A stretch of DNA of 64,000 bases from NCBI GenBank assembly GCA_012295275.1, contig CM022665.1, positions 32,747,522 through 32,811,521 on the forward strand, in the 5' to 3' direction. How positions within the stretch are numbered: the first letter of the stretch is position 1; each line of letters opens with the position of its first letter. The stretch is from Chrysomallon squamiferum (Eukaryota; Mollusca; Gastropoda; Neomphalida; Peltospiridae). A program made the position numbers and the translations under genes. Shown piece by piece: positions 33,250-57,586 of this stretch. The notes under the pieces are model-generated. The model was not told the origin of the DNA. It saw only the letters and a program-made list of their open reading frames with translations, and did not search any database.

Positions 33250-36200
33250 ACTTGTTGATATGATCCTGCTAATTATGTGACTAACTGGCTGTCTTCCAGT
33301 ACAAGAAAACCTACAGGGCATGTAGGTCAAAGTGAACAGCCACAGGACATTGTCTCAGGGTAACCATCTTGCCCCACTAGTAGACTTAACTTTTAATATT
33401 CTACTGAAGAAAGAATTTTAAAGGCATACTATATATTGAAAATTAATGACTTGAACATTTTCTTCACTGCTGGTGACTGCACTGAGTAAAATAAACAACA
33501 CAGGTTGGTGTTTAAAGTTCTTTAATTATTGAAGTATATTAATGCATGTATACCATATGTTGCCTGGCAAGAAAAGATTTCAAGTTGGCTAGTATTTTTT
33601 TTTCATTTACTAGCCATTTGATGAGTAAATATAAAGCACTACTTTGCACCCTGAAATATCATTAATAAGATCATTTTATTACTGTACAGCATGTCCACTT
33701 CCAAGAAGTTGTTGGGGTAGTGTTTTTGTTGTCCAGCTTCAAAACTGGCCGCTGCATTTTTCAAAAGTGGAGTACAAATTCACTGAATTATTTATGATGA
33801 AACAAACAACCCACAATTCAAGAACAAATCTTCATTTTTATCTCCATGCAATTCATATGTGACAGGTTGCATAAGCCGAGCTAAAATATGTTAAAAACAA
33901 CTGGTTTTGCACATTTTGTACAGTGATTGGTTGAAACATAACTGTCTGCAGCTACCTATTGCAAGGATAACAAAAAATAGCATACCTATTAAAAATAGTT
34001 TTAAAATAATAAACTGCATTAGACAATCTAAACTTATCTTGTTTCCTCAGTGAATTTCAATGTTTTATGTAATATTAGCAAACATTGCCTATTATATAAC
34101 AGAAACTCTTCAGATATCATATTTCACGCATTTGTATTTTATTTTTACAAAAATAGAAAATGTGCTTATTATTTATACTTCTTTTTAAAAGTATTGAGTT
34201 GGTATAGCAGTTTAATTAACTGAATGTTCCTCAATGATACTGGTTCAAATAGTAAATTATCAGGGCTTGGCGAAAGCAATAGCTACCAATAACTCCCCTG
34301 AGGATAACAGAATTCTAACCCTGATGGTCTATTATGATTTTTTTTCCCCATGTGTCCAATGGATACATTGTTTTCAAGATGCTTTGTACAACTTTGTCTG
34401 AAATTTCACCTTTTACATGCATATTCACCTGGCACAAGTTACTGTAACAGTATTACCTGTGCAATGTGAAATAAAATTATACACTTATAGTTTTCTTTGT
34501 AGTGTTCCAAACAATCTGATAAACAAGAAAACTTTTAATTTGAGCAAAAAGTACTGTTTATTGATATGATGCCATTTACAAAGCTTGTATTTTTTAAGTT
34601 TAGCACTGCACACTTATTTAAATCTAGGCAGTCAGTAATTCTCATTTCAATGATGGTAGTGTTATGGCCAGTGTTTCGCAATTATTTAAAGATAAAAGTG
34701 GAAATATCCACTGATAAAGTAATCAAAACTGGACACAACAGAAACAAGAAATAACCATGAATAAAATGCTGTTTTGTATTTCATATATGAAATGGCAGTT
34801 TGGAGGATAAAAAAGGATAATTTTATTTTGGATTCAAAAATTAAGAAACACTGAAAAAAATATAAATTTAGTGCACCTGAATTAGCAAAACTGAGAACAA
34901 TAAAAGTAATGGTAATGCTATGAATACTAAATAAAACTAACACTGAATAGTTAAATTATCTCTATCACAATGTACATGCAATTACTAAACATGCCATGTT
35001 TGGCAGTGTAAATGGGATCAGTTAGGCATATCTGACCAATAAATAATTATTTTATCAGTTTTATTTTTTAACTTTTTATGGAGGTACCAGATTTTAGGTA
35101 CCCCAATAATACTCACAAAAACACTGATTATGAATCCATAAAATTATATTTAACATATACCACACCGTATTATTATTATTATTTTATATAGGGAAACCTT
35201 ACATTCTTTTAAATTATTTTGTTTGATTCACTAAACATTCAGATTAATTATAATTTAATAATTCAATCCAATAAAATATGCAACCAATATAAAAAAACTT
35301 TTAAGTTCTTACTCCAAAATCTTGCAATTATTTAATAAATCATAAACAGATTAAAATTAAAAATCACTTTCATCATTTGCATGATACTGATAAATCTACT
35401 TTTATAATGTATTAAGAGAAAGACAACTAAATTTAATTTAAGGGACTACATTTATGAATTTAATGAGAAACAAATTATAACAAATACTTCAATACAATTT
35501 TTCATGACAAATTATTTATCAACTCTATGAATACATCACCATAGTCTATATATTCCTATTAGTGTTACTGCCTTTTTCAGATTGTGTTTATCATTTCAAT
35601 ATTTGTCAAACCACATCCCACACATGTTTATAATGTTGGTCTAAATGATTATAAATTGAATTCAGTTGTGGTAATAATGATTGTTTTGTTTTATTTATTT
35701 TTGTTTTAAACATTTAAAGGAAGAACGGTATTTTCACTTCAGGAAAAAAGGATGATCCAGCAGCCAATTTACTGTGTGCCTTTTGTCAGTCTCTGAGTCT
35801 GGTTCTCATTTTCTCAGAATTATTACATAAAACTGTTTAGGAAGATATACTTGAATTTATGTTTGTATATATAAATAAATAAACATACGAGTGAACGAAA
35901 AGAAGAAGAATAATAAATAAACACTAGTCAAATGATACATCATAGGTTCATATACATGTGGCCAAGTCTTGACATTGTAATTGTTGACTGTACTCAGTAC
36001 TGTGTACACACTTAATGTTTGAAACTGTAAAAATGGATTACACATACGATACAGATGTCTACATTGTATGTAATTACTCTCAGCTTCATCTTTTGTTTTA
36101 AAATATTTTTTTTTACCTTTAAACATAAATGATTAAAATATAAAAGACATTACACACAAAGTTACAAATACATCTGATCTGAGGAAACATTATGATTATG

Positions 36201-36402
36201 ATTAACCGTGATTACGACTAATGCACTTGCTAAACAATTTATGAGTAAAATATTAAAATGTAACCATCTTACCATCGGAAAGAAATTTATCACAACATAA
36301 TTATCCGTAAATATGTTTTTAAATTATCAATGAAAAAAAAAAAAAACGAACACAAGCGTCAATAAAATAAATAAAACAACACTTTTCTAATCATTCGTCG
36401 AA
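33250..36402. other. Non-coding stretch upstream of TAB
   Basis: AT-rich, no recognisable exon on either strand. A segment at 33295-33360 (from 'gtacaagaaaacct' to 'gtctcaggg') is related to 30437-30495, indicating an interspersed repeat. Otherwise I see only short low-complexity runs. Confidence 0.5.
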
Positions 36403-36450
36403 AAAATGGCGTAACGCATGCGTATCTACTATCTTAATAGCCTACTTCCG
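36403..36450 (-). promoter_or_regulatory. TATA-less promoter-like cluster: ETS, NRF1, YY1
   Basis: Read on the minus strand: CGGAAGT (ETS, 36444-36450), the palindrome ACGCATGCGT (NRF1-like, 36414-36423), then CGCCATTTT (YY1, 36403-36411). The three motifs fall within 48 bases of locally CpG-rich DNA in an AT-rich window, in the order and spacing usual for animal TATA-less housekeeping promoters. The orientation points left, toward the candidate 5' exon (30396-30453) and the TAB coding exons. Motifs seen; promoter function and target gene inferred. Confidence 0.45.
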
Positions 36451-36527
36451 ATAATTCGTCCTTGGCCTTGATAATCTGAAGTAAATATTGCATGCTTCAC
36501 TACTGCCATAAATTCAACAGTTTATAT

Positions 36528-36869
36528 CAGGGGTGCCCAATACTTTGATCGTGATCGACCGGTCGATCGCCAATGTAGTGCAGGTAGATCGCGCGCCATT
36601 CAGTGTATTTAAATGTGGCCAAATGTATTTAGTTGCATTGTGCAGTAAGGGTTCGTGCAGTGATGCAACGTGCGCCGATATATTGTATATATAACGTATA
36701 CTCAGTAAATATAGAAATAAATATATTTAGTGCATTTTAATATTTCACAACGGCTCGCTGTGATTAACACGTTAAATTTTTTCCATTCCATTACACATTT
36801 ACAGGTAGATCATTTTGACCAAGTCATTTTAAAAGTAGCTCGCAAGCTGAAAAAGTATCGGCAGCCCTG
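36528..36869. mobile_element. hAT-type non-autonomous element (MITE), 342 bp
   Basis: Ends are imperfect inverted repeats: CAGGGGTGCCCAATACTTT at the left, and the right end read in reverse is CAGGGCTGCCGATACTTTTT. The interior has 'gatcgaccggtcgatcgcc' and 'gtagatcgcgcg' strings typical of a widespread hAT-derived family, but no open frame. The flanking octamers (gtttatat and gtgtgtgt) match at only 5 of 8 positions, so the target duplication is eroded or doubtful. Confidence 0.6.
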
Positions 36870-38853
36870 GTGTGTGTAGATGCACGATTGATTTAAATAA
36901 CAATATTCAAATGATTTTTGAATACGTATAATGATATATTAATAAAATAAGACTGTCATTTGTTAATATTTATAGTCGCATTTAAAAAATGTACGAAGCT
37001 AGCATTTATTTAAGCGGGAAAATATAAACTAGTTAGATGTGTGGTCTATGTAAACATGAAAAATAAAATAATTACAGTAGTTAAAAAAACATTGAAGATT
37101 TATTCACTGTGTTGATACGTTATTCATCACATAAGTAGATAAGCAGGCTACACGAAAACTGACATTTTAATGTCTGAGATTTGGTTGAAATTTTACAAAT
37201 ATTTTTTACAAATACTTTTGTTCTCTGGAAGTCCTGATAGAATCAGCTATTTGATTTAAATTATATGATTATAAAAGATCAAATTTAGAATGTTGAGGCA
37301 TGAACATCCTGACATTAATCATTTTATTTAAATGTAGGGCAGCACCAAATAGAGCTATCTATTTTTACATCTGAATTTTGTTTCATTTTCACTATTTAAT
37401 CAGTAAAAGGCTTAATCCTAGATAAAATTCAGAAATATTGAATATATCATAAAAAAACTTTAAAATTATTTTTCAATTTGTCTTGACAATTGAATATATA
37501 TATATTTTTGTCCTATTGGTGAATTATCTTTTTTTTTTTTTTTTTCACACTTACCATAGTGAATTTCACAATACCTTTGAGCAAAATAATTATATTCAGA
37601 ATAGTACATAATACTCATTCTTTTATGTAATTATGAAGATGCTTTTTTCTAGTTTTAATAATTTTTATGCAGTCAAATAGAATATTATATTATTACCGTC
37701 CAGAGCACATTCTATTTGTTATAAATAAAGTGAAAACAAAACCATCAAAACAACTCAAATTAAACAAAACATTTACAATTTATTCAGATTCAAAGAACAG
37801 TAATATTTTTGCACAGGCATATTTCCTGATTGACAACTATCAAATATTTACAATCAAATTTATTAACTGAATTCTCAAGTATTATCTGGTACAAAGAAAA
37901 CTGGTAACAAGCATTTTAAGTTGCCTCCATCTATTTTATACTAGAACATTTTGAAAGAGTATTAATATTTAAAGACATCAAATTATTTCATTTGGATGAA
38001 ACATAATCACCAAACATTCCAAAGGTTACAAATTAAAATTATTTTAGGGCTAAAACAATAAAAATACCAACTCCAAAAAAACCCCCCAAAAAACCAAAAA
38101 GAAAGAAAGGAAAACAAAATCAAAATTTGCTCTTAAAATATCTACAAAAATATTTTCAATAATAAATTTCAATTGAAAAGTACTTGCTATTCTTAAACAG
38201 TGCTTAAGAACGATATAAATTTCTAGTCTGGGCTTAATTTTTGTTTATTTCTAATGATCAGTTACAGAATAATTACACAATACATCTATATATCATAAGA
38301 TGAAATCACAGACATAAAAACAATAACAAATTTCATTCACTTCACAATACAGGTATTCTAAAATGGTGTAATAACAGGCATCTTCATATAGTCATCCTAA
38401 ATATGACATCCAAATATAAATGTATTCACACTGTATGTTTTCATATTTGAACAAATACTCTGATGCTCTTTACTTTGTAATTTAACCAATTTTCAACATG
38501 TATCACAGATGCTGTGGATTGGCATGTCATGAAAACAACACTGAACCTAACAAATTCTTGCACAACAGATGTTGGTCATCAGAGGTGCCTATTAAGATCA
38601 TTTAAAAAAATTTCTACTGCAAACAAGCACAAACAACTGAAATGAACTATTATTCTTGAATGAATTAAACTTCAAGGCAACTTGGTTCTAACAGTGTTGA
38701 AATGGGAAATATATTTCATATTCAATTTGTCCATTGGACATAATTCATAAATACATATAATAAACTTTGTAAAAAACAAATTACAATTGTCTTTGACTTT
38801 CTTTTTTTAAACATTGCCAAAGTCTGAACACAGTTTTCATAATAAAAAGGTCA
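36870..38853. other. Non-coding, includes probable SENP 3'UTR
   Basis: AT-rich with no recognisable exon. It lies immediately downstream of the SENP stop codon (38854-38856, minus strand), so the right-hand part is presumably 3'UTR. Several TTTATT hexamers (AATAAA on the minus strand) are present, for example near 38243 and 37778; none can be preferred. Confidence 0.5.
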
Positions 38854-52346
<13,493 letters not shown>

Positions 52347-53312
52347 ACTGATATAATCATTGTGGGATTTGTTTTGATAAATAAATTTAGCACAAATTAC
52401 AGATTTTCACCGGAGTTTTGGCAAAATAATCTAATCCATTTCCGGTTGTCGTTGCAAACATCTTCAGTTTACTTTTATCATTTAAATAAATATAAAACAA
52501 AAATAAAATATTTCATGTATTATTAAAAAATTTACGTTCATCAATTATTCAGTTAAAGGGTAATAAAAAGAAATGAAATTCTTAACGACAATAAAATGGA
52601 GGCGTTCCCACAACGCTTATATATTGAAGATGTATACACATAATAAAGTAATAGGTTTCGTTTTCAAAGGAGCCCTCAGTCTCATTTCTAGTTAAACATG
52701 GAAGGTATTACTATTTAAACAGTATAGCATTAATGCCAAACCTAATTTTGAACTGGTGATATCAATGAAGATAACGAAGGTAGAAACCGAGAGGCCATTG
52801 TTAATAATCTCAGTTATAGTTTCTATTTACAACTTAGTTTAGTTTGGATTTTGGGTTGTTGCCCTTTTTTTGTTTAGTAATTTTTGTAGTTCAGAAGAAT
52901 AGTCAGCTGGTTAATCACTTTCAGATGAAATATTTGATGATGCAAAACATATAATCCATAAAAGTAATTTGTAATTAAAGCTGATGGTATGTCATGCAAA
53001 CAATTTAACATTATTAATTGATAATTATATAATATTGATCTAATGATTATAACATTTTTTAATAATAAATAAATAAAATTGAAATCACCCCCAAACTACT
53101 GAAAAAGTGGGTTATCTGTAACCATTATGGTATGTTACCCTGTACATGTAACATAAGCTTATATATAAATGAAGAATTTTGAATGAGTAATTAAGTCAAA
53201 TATTCATCCTTGTTTTGTTCATTTTATATCAAAATTTTCCTGATTCTGTTGTTCAGAAAAAAAAGAGAAGAATACAGTAGTGTTTAATGCAAAGAGAAAT
53301 GGATTAGGATGT
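52347..53312. other. SENP upstream region, no gene seen
   Basis: The probable SENP 5'UTR and promoter occupy the first 100-150 bases. The rest is AT-rich and shows no exon or clear repeat. Confidence 0.5.
52438..52445 (-). promoter_or_regulatory. ETS-type site upstream of SENP start
   Basis: CCGGAAAT on the minus strand (GABP/ETS core) lies about 92 bases upstream of the SENP ATG, within a small cluster of CpG dinucleotides (52411-52452). There is no TATA box. This fits a TATA-less housekeeping promoter, but it rests on a single motif. Confidence 0.35.
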
Positions 53313-53399
53313 TTATATCTTTGATAACTTCAGTGTGAGTGAAGGTAAAATGGTGGAAGAAATTGTATTAAATATTATTATTTTTTTTAAATTATTACT

Positions 53400-54369
53400 A
53401 ATAGATAAATACTTGTTGATGGCTCTCCAGATGGTAGGGTGTGCATATCCAACTAGCTTTGCTAAGGTGCTATTCCATCCCTCACATATGTTATTGGTTC
53501 TTGATCCCCTTTCAAGAGAAATGGAATTGACATTCCATATGGGTGGTAGGTACATAGGAGGCATGCAACGCAATCTGTCTTGTATGGCAGTGAACAGTTC
53601 CTCATAGGTGAACTGATGCTTGTTCAGCAGGAAGACATACACACAGGTCACAGCTGACTCTCCTAACGGTATGTGGATCACATATATCAGGGCACTGTCA
53701 ATAGTAAACACTAACATTCTATCAGAGGAATCAACTACACTGTCATGGATGAGGAACTGTTCCTGGTCACTACTGATTGTCCACTCATCAAGTGAGATCA
53801 CTAAGCAAAGGAGGGTTCTTGGGCATAGTCCTTTAAACGTTCCTGTCTGAGAGAACGCTTCGCAGTATCAGGATTACCAAGTTCAGCACAGACTTCTATA
53901 GGGGTCTCAGTAGTTGCTGACTTGGTGTACCGTGTGAACCTGCTGCATGTTCCTTGAGTTTTGCATGTAGTTTGGTCACTGCAGTGGAATGCTCCAGGGG
54001 ATCATGACTGTGTGGTGTGGAGCTGATAACAGTCTTCATCTGGAAAGATAAGAAGTAAAATGACCTTTAGTAATGATATAAATTATTAAAATTAATTTTT
54101 TAATGTCTGTTAATAATAATTGATTAAAACATCCAATACAGGAGAAAAATAGTTAATAAATGAGTAATTATAATATTACTCTAAGCTCCAATCAATCAAC
54201 ATGATCATGCAACATTTAGCTCAGCATCTGTGGTGAGACTGCCTTTACAGCTGAATGCATAGCGATTGGCACACTCCCACCTGACATTCTTCCAGACGTA
54301 CTTCTTAGTGTACATATAGCCTTCAGGTACTAGCTTCAGACCACCATGTTGGTTTTTGATGATCTCCAT
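53400..54369 (-). pseudogene. Broken FLYWCH/MULE transposase gene
   Basis: Read on the minus strand from 54369, a FLYWCH zinc finger comes first: GGLKLVPEGYMYTKKYVWKN, then VRWECANRYAFSC. After an apparent intron (acceptor near 54038) come HSHDPLEHSTAVTKLHAKLK and, in another frame, ETPIEVCAELGNPDTAKRSL. Next comes MULE-transposase sequence (DSSDRMLVFTIDSALIYV, then PLGESAVTCVYVFLLNKHQF, TYEELF) and the characteristic C-terminal RTNNICEGWNSTLAKLVGYA followed by HPTIWRAINKY. The order matches animal FLYWCH-MULE proteins. Two frameshifts or stops and at least two deletions (after ALIYV and after IQDRLR) remove the catalytic core, so it is a fossil. Confidence 0.75.
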
Positions 54370-54910
54370 TGTTGAATATACAGTTAAATAGGAATTTTTT
54401 AGAAAGCCACATGCTTGCCCTGTATGGTGTAAAACTGATCTCTATCAACCAAAATTTGATCTCTGCTTTTATTGCCTAGGAAAGACCATATAACATTCCT
54501 GTGCTGGGAGTGGTGCCAAGACTGTTTGGAACTTTAGCAGACATGCAGGCACTGGTGGATCCTCCAAAACAACACCTCACCATAGTTTATATAATTTTTA
54601 AGGAAATCTGACCTCTATTATGTACTAAACAGTAGTTTCCTTCACACTGAGCTCATCTAATTCTTAAGGGTTAAATAATAAAGAGGTGATTCATTGTCTC
54701 TGTCACACATGTATTGAGAAATACATCTGAGAATAAGTGAAGAACCAGGTATACTGGCCCCCTTCATCTTGTGTGCAGTTGGAAAATAGAAGCCACCGTG
54801 TTGTGACCTCTGTGCACAAAGATACCAGGTGTAATCAAGGATTGTCCTCCCAAGTGCAATCAAAGAAATAATACTCTGATAAACATGTAAAAGACACTCA
54901 TAAACAATTA

Positions 54911-55007
54911 AGAGTGGGGAATTGTCCAAAATTGTCATTATGGAATGGGGAATTGTCCAAGTGGGTTATTGCCCAGTGGATTGTCCAAGTGGGGAATTGT
55001 CCTGGCA
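54911..55007. repeat. Iterated GTGGGGAATTGTCCAA motif
   Basis: The phrase 'tggggaattgtccaa' and close variants occur four times (about 54914, 54945, 54974 and 54989), separated by related 'gtgggttattgcccagtgg'. The array ends in 'cctggcacca'. Sub-terminal arrays like this are common at ends of MULE and other cut-and-paste elements, and the MULE fossil lies 0.5 kb to the left. No matching opposite end was established. Confidence 0.5.
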
Positions 55008-55591
55008 CCATCTAAACACATTAACTTGACTCTTGAGAACAAGAAAATAGTCTAGTTTAGATAGATTATATCCATATTTATGGTTCTGATTATATAAGTA
55101 GGTGATTTCCAAAACGTTTGGTGTCATTTCCCTTTATCAATCTCTAGGGCCCCTATTCATTTCCAGCCATACCTGAATCAGTAAAGAAATTTGATTTTCA
55201 ATGTACATTCATGGAAAGATGGGAGAAACTGCAAATTAATTCCCTTTTTGGGACTTTCTGAAATGCCCATTCATGCTTGAGGGTTAAATTGCCAATTTAG
55301 GGAATTACAGATGTAAATGAAATGAAGTTTGTTATGTAGATCTGTGTTTCAATAAATTAAATCACAGCCTTCCTTTGGTTAATCATTTGCAATTAATAAA
55401 CTGACAACTATTTTCTTATCATACTATTTTTCTTCCTAGGATGTGCAAGCCGTCAGTTTTCTACAGAACTATTTCAAATTCAATAAAACAAGGTAGCCTT
55501 ATAGATTAAATATAATTTTCTAAGTCTGCAAATGGTTATAAGAGAATAAACACCATTAATCTAAATAGTCTTGGTTTACATAGTTTTAGAT

Positions 55592-55751
55592 CAATGATTC
55601 TCATCCTCCTTTATTTGCTGTAAATGCTATAAATGCTTGTGACTTCACTATATAATACATTCTCATTGTATCTCTAAGACCAATGTTAAATTTAACTTGA
55701 TACCAACCTTCAGAGTTATATGGGGGAAAAAAGAGGGGTTAAAAACCACTG
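55592..55751. mobile_element. Short hAT-type MITE with 8-bp target duplication
   Basis: The left end is CAATGATTCTCATCCTCC; the right end read in reverse is CAGTGGTTTTTAACCCCTC, a Charlie-like hAT terminus. The flanking octamers ttttagat (55584-55591) and ctttaggt (55752-55759) match at 6 of 8 positions. No coding content. Confidence 0.6.
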
Positions 55752-55759
55752 CTTTAGGT

Positions 55760-57182
55760 AAGTATATTATAGAAGTTAAAAGTGCTAAAACCCATTTTTC
55801 TTTAACACTGATGTTCAAATACTGTAACTATAATGATACATTTATACCAAAACACACTTTCTAAAGTCTTCAGAAGAACATTCAACTTCATAAATTTAAA
55901 TTCTCTATTAGCTTTTGTTTTCATTTGACTGATTATAAAAGATAACTATAATTATTATTAAAAGTATTAGCTCTAAAGAAAAATTGTTAAAAATAGCAAA
56001 TACTTATCTGTTGTTTATAAAGAGTAACATTTCATGTGGTGTCAGTCTTTTTTGTTTGCTTTGATAAAACCATGAACAGTCTGATGAATTTTACTAACAT
56101 TTCTGTTAAGTATGCTGAAGGATGTTGTGTTCATGCTTACTGAAACATGTGACAGTTTTTAAAACAGCATAACTGAAACCAAACTGTATTTTATTTTGTA
56201 TATATTATGAATAGAGAGTTAAAGTCTTAATTCAGTAATATGCAGTGGCAGAAAAAGATATATTTTACAAATGATATATAATACAAGTAGCATATATATT
56301 TTTATTTATTTTTATAAGCATAAAATGCTGCAACTGTTAATATTTTGCTTGAGTTCAGATAAAAAAATTAATGAATCTGTTACAGATTGTCACAACCAGT
56401 GTTCTAAGATTCATTTATCAAACAGTGACATAACTAAAATGGGCTCCACTTAGCAGTTTCTATTAAGGAAAAGTTATATAAAAGATAGGTGTCGTATATT
56501 TTGACAGGGATACAATATCGGTGCTTGTTGTAGGTGCTATTTTCAGTAGATATGTCCTTATTATGAAAGGTAATGCTTTTCTATTTATAATGAAGAATAC
56601 ATAAAGGTTTCATTGCAACTTGTAGAAATAAAATAGCCTTACTACTTGAAGTAACCGTTTGTTAAAAATGGGTTGAATGCACCACTGAATAAAATATTTA
56701 TTCTTTCCTTTTAAGAAGAGTCAAAAAATATTAAAGAAATATTTGGGCCAATTATAAATCATGTGTTTAAACATATATCAGATGCACCTGTATGTACTGA
56801 TGTTACTAAATATATAATTTGAAAACACTATCACAACTTGAATAATTTATTATGTATACAACAATATTTGATTACCTGTGTTGTGATTACATTTATATGT
56901 TAAACTATGTAGTTATTTATAGCATTGTATAACAACTGCACATTTTTACCTTTTTATAAAATATGAGCACTTACTTGTATAAACAATGTGCATTTACTGT
57001 TGTTGAATGGAATTGTAAAACATTCACTTGGAGCTAAATTAGAATGATACAGGTCATTTAATTTGACCCGCTGGCTACATCTCTTAAAATTGCTTGTTAT
57101 GACAGGCTTTAATATTTTTAGGATTTAAAATGATAATAATAATGCCAAGGAATGAATTTTATTTAGAGAAATGTTCCTGCTG

Positions 57183-57216
<34 letters not shown>

Positions 57217-57552
57217 TACCAAACTTACATGTTTTAAGAGTGTATGAATATTAGACTGAATAATTAACTTATGACTTCTTATGTTAAAACTTTTTCCCAT
57301 ATCCAAAAAGGTGACCTGTTTATTTGATACGCCAGCCTATTTGGGTCTTGGTGAAATAAGCATCATACACACTTTTGTGTTTTATTATGATATATATATA
57401 CATATATACACTTATTTAAAAAAAAAAATTAAATCTATGAAGAAGAAAATGCTTGTCATTGTCTGATATTTGTTTGTATTAATGTAGTAACTAATTCATT
57501 TTTCTCTGTATCGTCAGTAGACTGTTTTTACATTCTGCACTGCTGCAAATAG

Positions 57553-57586
<34 letters not shown>

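Noticed and set aside
34205-34320. Second tRNA-like SINE ('ggttcaaatag' B-box-like motif)
   Set aside because: No convincing A box at the right distance and no tail or target duplication; too weak to annotate.
35857-36126. 89-codon frame starting MFKGKKKYF
   Set aside because: Low-complexity hydrophobic end, no splice or homology support.
54657-54938. 93-codon frame on the minus strand
   Set aside because: No recognisable domain and no splice support. It lies between the MULE fossil and the iterated block and is probably transposon debris.
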